DNA from: Nitrososphaerota archaeon
Lineage (GTDB): Archaea; Thermoproteota; Nitrososphaeria; Conexivisphaerales; UBA164
Reading direction: 5' to 3'
Assembly (NCBI GenBank): GCA_023381255.1
Contig: JAMCTX010000007.1
Coordinates: 1-38,908 of the forward strand
Length of the DNA stretch: 38,908 bases
Both the position numbers and the translations under genes were made by a program. A model generated the notes under the pieces. That model saw only the letters and a program-made list of their open reading frames with translations. It was not told the origin of the DNA and searched no databases. Numbering within the stretch: position 1 is the stretch's first letter; every line of letters starts with the position of its first letter. Positions 15,104 through 25,201 of the stretch are shown here, piece by piece.

Positions 15104-16108
15104 ATGACGACAGTAAAGCTTGAAATTGATGAAAAGACAGCAAATAAACTCAAAAATGCTCATTATGGGGTATTTGGGCATTCGGCAGTTGAAATTTGCC
15201 ACTGGACCAAAACTGCCATTAAAGAAAAACGCGGCTGCTATAAAAACAAATTTTACGGGATAGAAACCCATCGCTGCATGGAAATGACGCCTGCTGCAGT
15301 TTTTTGTGAAAACCGCTGTATTCATTGCTGGAGACCGACTGAATTTTATAAGATGCTCAAGATGCCTGAGGGCGCCGTGGATGAGCCCAAAGCAATTGTA
15401 GAGGAGCTGACGGAGTCTAGGCGCAAGCTTCTGATAGGATTTATGGGAAATTCAAAAATAGATAAACAGTGGCTGGCTGAATCCCTGACACCGTCACACT
15501 ATTCAATATCGCTGTCTGGAGAACCAACGCTTTACCCACGCCTGCCAGAACTTATTTTATTTCTCAAATCTCTGCCCAACACAAAGAGCATTTTCCTGGT
15601 TACCAACGGGGAAGAACCGGAAATGTTGGAAGAACTGATAACGAAAAATGCTCTGCCCACCCAACTCTACCTTTCTATGAATGCATATAATAGGGAAGAA
15701 TATCAGATGATAAACAGACCCATGTACAGGGATGGATGGGAAAGATGGTTAAAATCACTATCGCTGTTGTCACAAACTCCAACCAGAACTGTGATAAGGA
15801 TAACGCTGATCAGGGGGTATAATGATTCATATGATAAATTAAATGAAGCGACAAGGCTGATCAGGGTTGGTAACCCTGATTTTGTTGAGATAAAATCTTA
15901 TATGCACGTAGGATCATCAATGAGCAATCTTACTGAAAGGCACATGCTTTCAATGGAAGAAGTCAGAGCATACACCAAAAATATGCTTGAATTTCTTAAC
16001 ACATATAACTATATGGATGAAATGGAGCCGTCCAGAATATCAGTTATAAAAAATGCTAACAAGAGCACAGATAGATGGATCATACCAGAAGGCTCTTACA
16101 CGGCGTAA
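15104..16108 (+). CDS. taw1: tRNA 4-demethylwyosine synthase (Taw1/TYW1)
   Basis: Radical SAM enzyme that makes the tricyclic wyosine base at G37 of tRNA-Phe. It has CMEMTPAAVFCENRCIHCWRPTEF (the CxxxCxxC cluster motif with the W that follows it), an extra upstream Cys set for the second cluster, ISLSGEPTLYP, and LSMNAYNREEYQMINRP. The ATG at 15104 was preferred over the TTG at 15095, with GGTGGGTG 18 nt upstream and a TATA-like GATTTTAATG. Length of ~334 aa is normal. It is followed 15 nt later by the pyrophosphatase gene. Confidence 0.95.
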   Translation: MTTVKLEIDEKTANKLKNAHYGVFGHSAVEICHWTKTAIKEKRGCYKNKFYGIETHRCMEMTPAAVFCENRCIHCWRPTEFYKMLKMPEGAVDEPKAIVEELTESRRKLLIGFMGNSKIDKQWLAESLTPSHYSISLSGEPTLYPRLPELILFLKSLPNTKSIFLVTNGEEPEMLEELITKNALPTQLYLSMNAYNREEYQMINRPMYRDGWERWLKSLSLLSQTPTRTVIRITLIRGYNDSYDKLNEATRLIRVGNPDFVEIKSYMHVGSSMSNLTERHMLSMEEVRAYTKNMLEFLNTYNYMDEMEPSRISVIKNANKSTDRWIIPEGSYTA

Positions 16109-16123
16109 AGGCGGTGGCCTTCT

Positions 16124-16684
16124 GTGTTAAAAGTATTGTTTGTGACCGGAAATAAAAACAAGGTAAATGAGGCACTTGAAGCGCTAGCAGAATACCCAAT
16201 TAAGCTGGAACAATCGGAAATACCTAAACCGGAAATCCAAGATGATAACATCGAAAACATTGCGCTTAATGCCGCTGTACAAATTTCAACCAAAACTAAC
16301 GATCCTTTTGTTGTGGAGGATGATGGATTGTTTTTAAATGAGTTTGGGGGCTTCCCTGGGCCATACACTTCATACGTTTTAAAAACCATTGGAATTTCAG
16401 GCATTCTTAAATTATGCAGTTTTTGCACTTCAAGAAGGGCTCAATTCCGGTCGGCGCTGGTCCTCTATAAGGATGGTCGAATAAAATTGTTTAATGGAAC
16501 AGTTTCAGGTACCATTTCCATGGCCCCCCGCGGGAACATGGGTTTCGGATTTGACCCTATTTTTATTCCTGAAGCTTCTGATAAGACGTTTGCGGAGATT
16601 AGTCCAAAAGAAAAATCCGGGATTTCACACAGGGCTATGGCATTTAGAACCATGGCTAACTATCTGATGAACTATGATATTTAA
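16124..16684 (+). CDS. rdgB: XTP/dITP pyrophosphatase (HAM1/RdgB family)
   Basis: Removes non-canonical purine nucleotides. Signatures are VLFVTGNKNKVNEAL at the N-terminus, the acidic VVEDDGLFLNEFGGFPGPYTSYVL, and RGNMGFGFDPIFIPEASDKTFAEISPKEKSGISHR. The length of 186 aa is usual. The start is GTG at 16124 with GGCGGTGG 8-15 nt upstream, so it is probably translated from the taw1 transcript. Confidence 0.95.
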   Translation: MLKVLFVTGNKNKVNEALEALAEYPIKLEQSEIPKPEIQDDNIENIALNAAVQISTKTNDPFVVEDDGLFLNEFGGFPGPYTSYVLKTIGISGILKLCSFCTSRRAQFRSALVLYKDGRIKLFNGTVSGTISMAPRGNMGFGFDPIFIPEASDKTFAEISPKEKSGISHRAMAFRTMANYLMNYDI

Positions 16685-16819
16685 TTGAGTTTATGATCTT
16701 AGAGACATCCTTCACAGGCTAAACAGTCGGTCTAACTTTTTTGTTGGTTCCCGGATAACTTGAAATATCGTTAGCTTGGTTTGCTCTATTCAGGATAAAG
16801 CGGCGGTTAACTGCTGCAT

Positions 16820-18166
16820 TCAAATGCTTAATATTAGAGGAACAACTAAACCTGCTATAAGTAAAAATAAACCAGATATGATTATTGTACTGTTGAGCTT
16901 GCTGAAATCTGCCTGGGCATTGCCGTCTGCATATATTTGCTGAATTATTTTAACATAATAAAACGCCGATATTACGCTGTTTATTATGGCGATTATTGTG
17001 AACCAAGGCACTGGCCCTATAAAGAATATGCTGAGCGCTGGATTTGAAGCAGACATAAATATTAGTAACTTCCCCCAAAATCCCAATAGAGGTGGCAGCC
17101 CGAGCAAGTTTAATAAGGAAAGGGAAAACATCGCTGAATTTGCGCCATATTTCAAACCTGCTCCCCTTAGCGATTCTAGTTTCCTGTCAGAGAAGCCTCT
17201 GATGTAAGTGAATGCGTTGGTTTTAGATATGGAATAAGAGAAGAAATACACAAATATGCCTATTAGAGCAAAGTAGTAGTTTATGCCATAATAGTATGAG
17301 GCCATAGCCACCACGAGCCCCATTAATATGAAGCCTACGTGCGAGATGCTGCTGTAAGCCATTATCTTTTGAACGCTACCCTGCACTGTAGCTGCTACGT
17401 TTCCCCAAGTCATTGTCAGCACCGCTATTATAATTCCAATAAGTAGCAACGTATTTACCGCTTTTGGGGATAGGCCGGCGGTCACATAAAACATGATTCT
17501 GAGCACAAGTGCAAGCGGCCCAAGTTTCATGATGGCTGAAAGAGTTGAAACTGCTATTGGGTCTGAAGTGCCATAAACGTCCGGAAGCCACATGTGAAAC
17601 GGAACTGCGCCGACCTTGAATCCCGTGGCCACAAGCAGTATTGCAAAGCCAAGCATCGCCGCAGCTGCCAGCGTGCCTGAAAAAATCAGAAAAATGGCAA
17701 TCAGTAAAAACTGTAGCGAAAGGCCCCCCATAAATGCGTATTTAAGTGAGTTGGCTAGGGATTTTTTGTCCTTGGGTATTGCTGCAATTCCATAGCTGGC
17801 TATCGACAGCAGCCCCCACGACGCAAGTATCACGAGCGGATTAAGCGTTGAAGCCACAAGAATTGTTCCGAGTATGCCTATCAGAAGCATTGATGAGGCT
17901 ATGTTAGACCTGCCTTCAAGCCGCCCATAGGATAATGCTATCACCGCTCCTGCAAAGAGCGATGCTATTGCTACAACTTCAGTTAGGTGGTCTATTATGA
18001 AAGTCCCGGAAACGAACTTCATTGAAAAGGCGCTGTATGCCCAGTATGCGGCTAGGGCGGCACTTATAGCGGCCGTTATATAAGGTACCTTTTTTGATTG
18101 CACAAAGGGAAGAACCAATGCCGAAGCTATGATCACAATTATGGTTGCTACAAGCAAATCATACAA
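16820..18166 (-). CDS. nuoN: NADH-quinone oxidoreductase-like subunit N
   Basis: Antiporter-like membrane subunit of complex I. The 448 aa contain about 14 hydrophobic segments. Conserved features include FHMWLPDVYGTSDPIAVSTLSAIMKLGPLAL and KIMAYSSISHVGFILMGLVVAM, plus the late LLGLPPLLGFWGKLLIF. It is the last gene of the nuo operon, and its start overlaps the end of nuoL by 8 nt. Confidence 0.94.
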   Translation of the reverse strand: MYDLLVATIIVIIASALVLPFVQSKKVPYITAAISAALAAYWAYSAFSMKFVSGTFIIDHLTEVVAIASLFAGAVIALSYGRLEGRSNIASSMLLIGILGTILVASTLNPLVILASWGLLSIASYGIAAIPKDKKSLANSLKYAFMGGLSLQFLLIAIFLIFSGTLAAAAMLGFAILLVATGFKVGAVPFHMWLPDVYGTSDPIAVSTLSAIMKLGPLALVLRIMFYVTAGLSPKAVNTLLLIGIIIAVLTMTWGNVAATVQGSVQKIMAYSSISHVGFILMGLVVAMASYYYGINYYFALIGIFVYFFSYSISKTNAFTYIRGFSDRKLESLRGAGLKYGANSAMFSLSLLNLLGLPPLLGFWGKLLIFMSASNPALSIFFIGPVPWFTIIAIINSVISAFYYVKIIQQIYADGNAQADFSKLNSTIIISGLFLLIAGLVVPLILSI

Positions 18167-20159
18167 CTGATATCACCCCAATTGCTACGATAAGTATTAT
18201 TAAAAGTATGGCTCCACCTATAATCATTGTTGATATGAACTTGCCAATGTTGCCCCTTTGGTAATTTTTAAGCCTTGACCCAAGCCCGGTTACTGCCCTC
18301 GGAACCAGCGCGTGGTAGAACTTGTCAAATGCGCCCCATTCGATGTGTCCGTACATCCAGCTGGATATCCTAGCTGTGCCATTTACAAATATTCTGTAAT
18401 ATATTGCATTTATGTACCACCTATCATAAAGGAACTTTTGAATCCCAAGCATAAATGGCGACCTGATGTTAAGTTCCCTGTTTTTCGCATATAGATACAG
18501 AGCAAGCCCTATGCCAGCAAGCGCCACAATTACCGATATTGCAGAGAGGCTGGCATTTATTGTTACCCCTGACGCTGTCATGAATGATGGCCATGTAACT
18601 ATGGAGTTATAGGTCATTAGCCGGTATATTATTTGGGAAAGGCCCCCGTATGGAAAGTACCAGAATATGCCAAATACTAAGCTCAGGACTCCCAGCAGCA
18701 GATATGGATAAAGTTCTATAGGATGGGCCTCCTCAACTTCTTTTGCATTTTCGTTCTTGTTTATAAATACCAGTTTGAATGCGCGAAATATGTAGAATGC
18801 GGTGAGGAAGGCGCCTGCTATCCCGAGTGCATATGCGATCAAATTGCCTGAATATAGTGTAACATCAAGTATCAGGTCTTTGTCCCAGAATCCTGAAAAT
18901 GGGGGTATGCCTGATAGCGAAAGAGCGGCGAACAGGAAAGCTATGCCTGTGTATTTCATGTTCTTCCATGCGTTACCCATATTCTTGATGTATCTGGAGG
19001 AGTATTCATGAATCAGAACGCCAGCTGCCATGAACAGAGCGGCCTTAAATATGGCCTGGCTTATCAGGTGGGACATGGATGCAAATATAGCAACTGTGGG
19101 CACCGCAAAGTAGGCAGCACCAATTGCCATGAACATGTATCCGAGCTGCGATGATGTAGAGTATGCAAGAATGAGCTTGAGTTCGTTAGAGGACACCGCC
19201 ATCGATGCCATCATGAAGGCGGTTAACGCTCCAATCAACAAAATATATGTGAAAAACGACGATATGGGGGCATACATGCCTGCAACATAAGCTGCTGTTA
19301 TGATTATAGGGGTAAACCTGAGCAGGAAGTATACCCCAGCATTTACCATTGTGGCTGCGTGTATCAGGGCACTTATGCTGGTTGGGCCTGTCATTGCTGT
19401 TACAAGCCATTCATGAAATGGGAACTGCGCCGACTTGCCAAAGGCACCAAGAGTGAACGCTATCAAGAAAGGTAGGAGAAGCCCCCTGCTATAAAGAACA
19501 CCCAATATATGCGGCATTGCATTCAATATTCCAAGTATGCTTATGGTGCCAGATGCATAGTAAAGCATCCCTATTCCAGTTATGAATCCTACGTCGGCAA
19601 GTGAAGTAAAGACCATGGCTCTGATGCCGGCGTGGCTTGGGCTTGTTGACATATCTACGTTCCAGGCTTTTCTATTCGAGTCCCCGACCCACCTTTCAGG
19701 TTCATCAGTGTACCAGTGGCCTATCAGCGCATAGGAGGCCAGCGTTGTGCCCTCCCAGCCCACCAGCATAACCACTAAGTTGCTGGCATAGATCAGCATC
19801 ATCATGGAACCAACAAAAAATGTGAAGAAGAACCAGTATCTTGTCCATCCCCAATCGTTCTCCATATACTTATAACTGTACACTGATATCAGAAAAGACA
19901 CAAGCGCTACTGTGGTGCCCATTACTATTGAAAGGCCATCAAACAGCATCCCCATTGATACATTATCCCCAAGGAAGCTGAACCAAGGAATCCTTACGAT
20001 GTATGGCATTTTGCTCATAAATGCTGAAAGCAGGGACAGCACAAACGATACAAATATTGACCCTACCGACAGAAACGGCGCTAGTTTCTTCGATGTTAAT
20101 CCCAGTGCGGCCGCAACCATGGGCAGCCCCCATATTAAAAATAATATATAATTTAGCAT
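18159..20159 (-). CDS. nuoL: NADH-quinone oxidoreductase-like subunit L
   Basis: Distal antiporter-like subunit with a lateral helix. Length is 666 aa. Signatures: VGWEGTTLASYALIGHWY, GKSAQFPFHEWLVTAMTGPTSISALIHAATMVNAGVYFLLR, LAYSTSSQLGYMFMAIG, and SGIPPFSGFWDKDLIL. The C-terminal extension with RSPFMLGIQKFLYDRWYINAIYYRIF is the usual NuoL end. Its position after nuoM and before nuoN is a lineage-style order. Confidence 0.96.
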   Translation of the reverse strand: MLNYILFLIWGLPMVAAALGLTSKKLAPFLSVGSIFVSFVLSLLSAFMSKMPYIVRIPWFSFLGDNVSMGMLFDGLSIVMGTTVALVSFLISVYSYKYMENDWGWTRYWFFFTFFVGSMMMLIYASNLVVMLVGWEGTTLASYALIGHWYTDEPERWVGDSNRKAWNVDMSTSPSHAGIRAMVFTSLADVGFITGIGMLYYASGTISILGILNAMPHILGVLYSRGLLLPFLIAFTLGAFGKSAQFPFHEWLVTAMTGPTSISALIHAATMVNAGVYFLLRFTPIIITAAYVAGMYAPISSFFTYILLIGALTAFMMASMAVSSNELKLILAYSTSSQLGYMFMAIGAAYFAVPTVAIFASMSHLISQAIFKAALFMAAGVLIHEYSSRYIKNMGNAWKNMKYTGIAFLFAALSLSGIPPFSGFWDKDLILDVTLYSGNLIAYALGIAGAFLTAFYIFRAFKLVFINKNENAKEVEEAHPIELYPYLLLGVLSLVFGIFWYFPYGGLSQIIYRLMTYNSIVTWPSFMTASGVTINASLSAISVIVALAGIGLALYLYAKNRELNIRSPFMLGIQKFLYDRWYINAIYYRIFVNGTARISSWMYGHIEWGAFDKFYHALVPRAVTGLGSRLKNYQRGNIGKFISTMIIGGAILLIILIVAIGVISVV

Positions 20160-20161
20160 TT

Positions 20162-21646
20162 TTACATCATCAACCCCAAATATGCTCCCTTAAAAAATTC
20201 GTTTATCGGCCCCATTATAGCTCCAGGAAACATGAATGTAATTATTCCCACGAAGGCTATTATGGCCATGGGCACAAGCATGTACATGCTTCCTTCCCTT
20301 CCCTTGATGCTTCCAGCGCCAAAAAATATTCTTTTCATGGCAACAAAAGAATATGCCGGTGTTATCCCGAAGCCTATAAGCACAAAGACCAGGACTATTA
20401 TGCCTGCTGTGCCAAGCTTTACAAGCTCTGACCCAACGGCTATGAGTATGAAAAGCTTGCTGAAAAACCCGAAGGTTGGAGGAAGCCCGGAAATATCCAT
20501 AAATCCAACCATTGCAAAGGTTGAGGTGTATGGCATGGACTTCGCTAGCCCGCCCATCTTTCTAATATCTCTCAGGTTATCATTTTCGGTTATAAGCACA
20601 CCAGAAGAGGAGAACAGCATCGATTTGCCCACCGCGTGCGAGAAAAACTGCATTAACGCCCCAAGTATGCCCAGCGGGGAAAGGGTTGCTATCCCCATCA
20701 GCATATATCCCATCTGTGCTATGCTGGAATAAGCAAGCAGGCGCTTGAAGTCAGTCTCCTTCAGAGCCATCATTCCTCCGTATATTATTGTTATAAGCGA
20801 AAGGGCAAGCAGTATCCACTGCCCGCTTACAAGATAGGAGGGAAACATCACATAAAGGATCCTGATTATGGCATATCCCCCTATGCCGATCATGGCTGGA
20901 GAAAGCAATGCAGAAACCGGGGTTGGAGCTTCGGCATGAGCATAGGGCAGCCACATGTGCACACCAAAAACCGCCATCTTTATCAGAAGCCCGAGTATAA
21001 CAAGCACCACTACAATTGAAGTGAGTGGCCCCAAAAGCGATATGTTTACAGGAACTGGATAGAAGTTGAAGGTGCCAAGCGTGAGCCCATATATGAATGC
21101 ACCTGTCAGGAAGAGAAATCCTCCCAAATGCGTCCATATAAGGTAAATTACGGATATTCTGGAACGGTTTCCGTAGCCATAGAATGCTATAAGAAGGAAA
21201 GATGCTATAAGCGCCACCTCTAGAAATATGTAGAATAATATAAAGTTGTTTGATTCAACTATGCCCAACATAGCCACGGAGAAAAATGCGTAAAGAAAGT
21301 AATAGATTCCCCATTCGTGTTCCTTTCCCATTTCCTTCATCCTTACTTTCATATATGGGTAGGAATACACGGATATCACGGCCGTTACAAGTCCTATGCC
21401 GGCTATTATTGGCCAGTTCAAACCGTCAATTATTAAGGAAAATGATCCAAGCTTCCCAAGGTTCACTATTATTGACATGTATGAACCATATGCATAAAGC
21501 AGAATGCTGTCAACGGCGGTCACCAAAACAAGAGATGCAGCCACGGCATATGCCCCTATTGTGGGTTTAATCTTTTTATTGAGAACAAGCAGGATTGCCC
21601 CCACAATGAACGGTGTTAGCAACGCATAAATGGCAATATAATTCAT
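20162..21646 (-). CDS. nuoM: NADH-quinone oxidoreductase-like subunit M
   Basis: Antiporter-like membrane subunit, 494 aa. Characteristic NuoM parts are FILFYIFLEVALIASFLLIAFYG (E in helix 5), KMAVFGVHMWLPYAHAEAPTPVSALLSPAMIGIGGYAIIRI, and LAYSSIAQMGYMLMGIATL. It overlaps the end of nuoK by 4 nt and is 2 nt ahead of nuoL. The E in FLE and K in IKMAVFG are the expected proton-channel residues. Confidence 0.95.
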   Translation of the reverse strand: MNYIAIYALLTPFIVGAILLVLNKKIKPTIGAYAVAASLVLVTAVDSILLYAYGSYMSIIVNLGKLGSFSLIIDGLNWPIIAGIGLVTAVISVYSYPYMKVRMKEMGKEHEWGIYYFLYAFFSVAMLGIVESNNFILFYIFLEVALIASFLLIAFYGYGNRSRISVIYLIWTHLGGFLFLTGAFIYGLTLGTFNFYPVPVNISLLGPLTSIVVVLVILGLLIKMAVFGVHMWLPYAHAEAPTPVSALLSPAMIGIGGYAIIRILYVMFPSYLVSGQWILLALSLITIIYGGMMALKETDFKRLLAYSSIAQMGYMLMGIATLSPLGILGALMQFFSHAVGKSMLFSSSGVLITENDNLRDIRKMGGLAKSMPYTSTFAMVGFMDISGLPPTFGFFSKLFILIAVGSELVKLGTAGIIVLVFVLIGFGITPAYSFVAMKRIFFGAGSIKGREGSMYMLVPMAIIAFVGIITFMFPGAIMGPINEFFKGAYLGLMM

Positions 21647-21954
21647 TTTTCATCATCCTCTATTTCATCCTGATCCAGTTCATTTAGCATTTTCATCTTG
21701 AACATATAAATCAGCACGCTAAGAATTATAGAAATCTCCCCTATGGCCAAGACTATCGAAAAGAACACAAGTGAACCCGCAAGCTGGGGCCTGAACAGCA
21801 TCCATGAAATGTAAAGAACAAGCAGGATTGCCCCATTAAAAGATACTTCCAGAGACAAAAGCATCTTAACCAGGTTTCTGTTGTACACGAGACCTGCTAT
21901 CCCAAGCTCAAGGACAAAAACCCCTGCTATAAGAATAACTGTTATGCCGTTCAT
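21643..21954 (-). CDS. nuoK: NADH-quinone oxidoreductase-like subunit K
   Basis: Three-helix membrane subunit, 103 aa, with the conserved LVKMLLSLEVSFNGAILLVL (E36-like) and FSIVLAIGEISIILSVLIYMF (second conserved Glu). The acidic tail DQDEIEDDEK is an addition. It starts within the stop of nuoJ (ATGA). Confidence 0.95.
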   Translation of the reverse strand: MNGITVILIAGVFVLELGIAGLVYNRNLVKMLLSLEVSFNGAILLVLYISWMLFRPQLAGSLVFFSIVLAIGEISIILSVLIYMFKMKMLNELDQDEIEDDEK

Positions 21955-22433
21955 TGTTGGTCCTCCCTTATTGCAATAGAAATTGACGCTATAAGAGCAA
22001 CAGAAAGCACCGCAATAAGAACAAATATTGATATTTCGCCATTTGACACAATGTACTGTAACAGGCCCTGCACGCTAACATAACCTGTTGATGCTGGAAC
22101 TATTCCGATTGAAACCACCAAAGCTACAGCAAAGGCTATTATAAAAACTGCCAACGCCACCTCGTTGCCGGCGTTCACCCTTGCTACCTTTGGTTCTTTC
22201 AGCATGCTAACTGCTATAATTATAAAAAGTACACCAGAACCCACATAAATTATAATCTGTATAAATGCAAGCAGAGGAAACCCCAGAATATAAAATACTG
22301 CCGCATTTGTAAGCCCCAAAAACGCCAGAAATACAGCAGAATAGACTAGAGACCTGTGAAACACGGTCATTGCTCCGAACACTACAAGCATTACTGCCAG
22401 CACAATAAAAACAAGGTCAAGGAGCAGGCTCAT
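21951..22433 (-). CDS. nuoJ: NADH-quinone oxidoreductase-like subunit J
   Basis: Five-helix membrane subunit, 160 aa. SLVYSAVFLAFLGLTNAAVFYILGFPLLAFIQIIIYVGSG-type sequence is typical, with the pi-bulge helix region IQIIIYVG. The start overlaps the end of nuoI by 17 nt. The tail is hydrophilic. Confidence 0.93.
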   Translation of the reverse strand: MSLLLDLVFIVLAVMLVVFGAMTVFHRSLVYSAVFLAFLGLTNAAVFYILGFPLLAFIQIIIYVGSGVLFIIIAVSMLKEPKVARVNAGNEVALAVFIIAFAVALVVSIGIVPASTGYVSVQGLLQYIVSNGEISIFVLIAVLSVALIASISIAIREDQQ

Positions 22434-22971
22434 ATTTTATTCCCCTCTTCATATCAGGCCTTGGAACCACTTTCTTGGATTTCTTCACCGGATCCTCAGG
22501 CAGCTTGAGGTACCCCTCATAACTTGGCCTGTAATCAGCATCATTATAATAAGCTAAATCATGCACGTTTGAGCGCACGAAAGCATCGACAGGACATATA
22601 TCAAAGCAGAAATAGCAGTAAATGCACCGCCCCCAGTTAACGACCGGCCGCTTTGTTTTTTTTGCTGGTTTTGCTCCTGCTTCCTGGCTTGCACCCTCCT
22701 GCACTGGCAAAGTCTCGCCTGTAGGGGATACCACTCTTGGAATCATTGTTATGGCTTCAGGTGGGCAAACCATTTCACACATGCTGCACCCGATGCATTT
22801 TTTGTCATCCACCGTAAAAAAACCCCTATAGTTTGGTGCAAGCTTCATTGATTCAACTGGATAGTCCAGTGTCATTCTGTTGGGTTCCACCAGATATTTG
22901 AATCCTGTGGCCAAGGCTCTTGCATTGCCTTCAACATCGCCCCTCAGTTTCCTTTTTTCCTTATCTTTCAT
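22417..22971 (-). CDS. nuoI: NADH-quinone oxidoreductase-like subunit I (8Fe ferredoxin)
   Basis: Carries electrons through two 4Fe-4S clusters: CIGCSMCEMVCPPEAI and CIYCYFCFDICPVDAF. About 42 residues separate the two motifs and include an Ala/Lys/Gly-rich insert (near EGASQEAGAKPAKKTK), longer than in the common form. The start ATG at 22971 (MKDKEKRKLRGD) overlaps the nuoH stop; the frame is open further upstream, but that part is antisense to nuoH. Length is 184 aa. Confidence 0.95.
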   Translation of the reverse strand: MKDKEKRKLRGDVEGNARALATGFKYLVEPNRMTLDYPVESMKLAPNYRGFFTVDDKKCIGCSMCEMVCPPEAITMIPRVVSPTGETLPVQEGASQEAGAKPAKKTKRPVVNWGRCIYCYFCFDICPVDAFVRSNVHDLAYYNDADYRPSYEGYLKLPEDPVKKSKKVVPRPDMKRGIKYEPAP

Positions 22972-23984
22972 ATTATAATCACCTCTAATATCGAAATTAT
23001 AACAGCAATAATGCCAAGGTAAATTATGCGCTCCCACCCCGACCGGACAGCTTGGTCCACCCTGTACCTGGGATATACTGCTCTTAGAAAGACTAGGACC
23101 ATCATCACTATGAATGCCTTGATTATAACTATTATGCCCGGCAGGAAAAGCCCTGCAAGGAGGCCGGTCGCATGAATTGACACAGGCCACCATCCGCCCA
23201 GGAACAGCAGCGAGAATATCAGGCTCAACGCATAAAGCTCAATATATGGCGTAGCCATTCCTATGCCGAAAAACAGCGCGCTGTACTCTGTATATAATCC
23301 CATTATGAGCTCGCTGTCAGCTTCAGTAATGTCAAATGGAAACCTGCCGGTTGACCGTATAGCTACAATAATAAATACAAGCGCGGCTATAGGGTTAAGT
23401 ATTATGCCGGGAAGATGCGTTTCCTGAAATGCAACTGCTGGTATGTAGTTCAAAGTCCTGTAAACTATCACCATGGCGATCACAGAAAGCAGCAATGGTA
23501 TCTCATATGAGATTACCAGAAATGCCTCTCTCAGGGAGCCTATAAATGAAAACTTGTTGTCACTTGCCCAACCAACTATTATAGCGTAAATTGGAGTTAT
23601 CGTTATCAGCGCAACCGAAAAAAGTATTGTCAGCGTGCTAGGGAAAAGGTATGAGTAATAGGGACCTACTGGAATGAAGATAAGAGGCATCATGGCAAAG
23701 GCAAACATGAATCCCGGAGCCATCAGAAATGCAATGCTGTCGCTTCCAATAGGCAATATGAATTCCTGAAAACTGAACCGCAGCAGGTCAGATACTGACT
23801 GCAAGGCACCGCCAACTTTCCTGGATACATAGAGCGGACCGTACCTCATTTGCACCTTTGCGGCAATTTTTCTTTCAAGATATATCAGCAAGATCACCAG
23901 CACCATTGCAACAACCAGCCCAGGAAATACTATAAGGTACAGAAGGTCCTGAATAAGCCAGATTATTAAAAGTAAAATGCCCAT
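22968..23984 (-). CDS. nuoH: NADH-quinone oxidoreductase-like subunit H
   Basis: Membrane subunit that forms the quinone channel, 338 aa, about eight helices. Conserved parts: LLIYLERKIAAKVQMRYGPLYV, PFDITEADSELIMGLYTEYSALFFGIG, and GWASDNKFSFIGSLREAFLVISYEIPL. The E residues of the channel are present. nuoD and nuoH overlap by one base. Confidence 0.96.
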   Translation of the reverse strand: MGILLLIIWLIQDLLYLIVFPGLVVAMVLVILLIYLERKIAAKVQMRYGPLYVSRKVGGALQSVSDLLRFSFQEFILPIGSDSIAFLMAPGFMFAFAMMPLIFIPVGPYYSYLFPSTLTILFSVALITITPIYAIIVGWASDNKFSFIGSLREAFLVISYEIPLLLSVIAMVIVYRTLNYIPAVAFQETHLPGIILNPIAALVFIIVAIRSTGRFPFDITEADSELIMGLYTEYSALFFGIGMATPYIELYALSLIFSLLFLGGWWPVSIHATGLLAGLFLPGIIVIIKAFIVMMVLVFLRAVYPRYRVDQAVRSGWERIIYLGIIAVIISILEVIII

Positions 23985-25201
23985 TACCTGTCAGCCTCTG
24001 GAGGAAAATAGTCTATACTGCCATAAATTGCTGGTAAATCAGCAAGCCTGTAGCCTACTGCAACATCGGAAAAGTAAGCCAAGTTGCGGAATGAAGGTGT
24101 AACCCACCTGAACCTGTACGGGTATTTGTCACCGTTTGTCTTAAGGTAAAAGAAAATTTCTCCCCTGCCGGCCTCAACCCTTGCGATCGATTCAGCTGCG
24201 GCCGGCCTCATTTGATTGAAAAATGCGGGAAACATTACTCTCTGCTCCTGTTCGAACACCTTTTTCATAACTGGATTTAGCTGGGAATAAATGCTGTCTG
24301 CAATTATCTTCCCTTCAGGCATGTCCTTTAATATCTGCCTGATTATTCTGATGCTTTGCTTGATCTCCTCGATCCTTATCAGAAGCCTGTCATAGGAGTC
24401 CCCGTGATTCATCTTGGGAACCTCGAAGTCAATATCCTTGTAAGCCGCATAGGGCGACGCTTTTCTTGTATCATAATCCACCCCCGACGCCCTCAAATTA
24501 GGGCCAACAACACCAAGGCTTATTGCCCTGTTCCTGTCAACAACCCCCACGTTTACAGTCCTGGCCTCCACCACGGGATTCTTTGCCCAGATATCGTTAT
24601 AATCATTAAATCTGTTTTCCATGTATTGGAGAGTTGACTCCGCCTTTTCCTTGAATCCCTTTGGCATTTCCCACCTTACTCCCCCTGGCACTATATATGA
24701 ATTAGTTATCCTGGCGCCAGTAAGCATTTCCATCAAATCAATAAATGGCTCCCTGTCACCAAAAGCCCACATATATACCGTTGAAGACCCTAAAAATATC
24801 CCGAAAATTCCTATTCCATAAAGGTGACTGGTTATTCTGTTGATTTCTGCGGCTAGGCTCCTCAGATACTGTGCTCTGGGGGGCGGCTCAATGTTAAGTA
24901 TTTTCTCCAGCGCAAGCACATATGCAAGGTTAGCGTGAACCGTGTCAGGAAGCATTATCCTTTCCACTATGGGAATTGCCTTTATGAACTGCCTCCTTTC
25001 ACTGAGCCACTCGCTTGTTCTGTGCACAAATCCTATATCGGCGTCAACTTTGGTAATTATATCCCCGTCCATCCGCGTCTTTATTCTCATATGGCCAGAG
25101 CCGGGGTGAGACGGTCCTATTTGGAGCGCGATTGTCCTGTCTCCTTCAGGCTCAATGCTTCCTGCCTCGCTTATATCATAAACTTTTTCATTCAAATTCA
25201 T
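23984..25201 (-). CDS. nuoD: NADH-quinone oxidoreductase-like subunit D (49 kDa)
   Basis: 405-aa peripheral arm subunit forming the quinone site with NuoB. Identified by ALQIGPSHPGSGHMRIK, DIGFVHRTSEWLSERR, LAYVLALEKILNIEPPPRAQYLRSLAAEINRITSHL, LRASGVDYDTRKA and the C-terminal PEADR. Relative to the Thermus protein, the quinone-site His (HPSTHG) is shifted and the Tyr of RMDY is replaced (RIML). The start overlaps the end of nuoC by 14 nt. Confidence 0.95.
   Translation of the reverse strand: MNLNEKVYDISEAGSIEPEGDRTIALQIGPSHPGSGHMRIKTRMDGDIITKVDADIGFVHRTSEWLSERRQFIKAIPIVERIMLPDTVHANLAYVLALEKILNIEPPPRAQYLRSLAAEINRITSHLYGIGIFGIFLGSSTVYMWAFGDREPFIDLMEMLTGARITNSYIVPGGVRWEMPKGFKEKAESTLQYMENRFNDYNDIWAKNPVVEARTVNVGVVDRNRAISLGVVGPNLRASGVDYDTRKASPYAAYKDIDFEVPKMNHGDSYDRLLIRIEEIKQSIRIIRQILKDMPEGKIIADSIYSQLNPVMKKVFEQEQRVMFPAFFNQMRPAAAESIARVEAGRGEIFFYLKTNGDKYPYRFRWVTPSFRNLAYFSDVAVGYRLADLPAIYGSIDYFPPEADR

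Noticed and set aside
22972-23193. Longer NuoI start with a Cys-rich leader
   Set aside because: It lies wholly inside nuoH in another frame and is not NuoI-like. The ATG at 22971 gives the standard protein.
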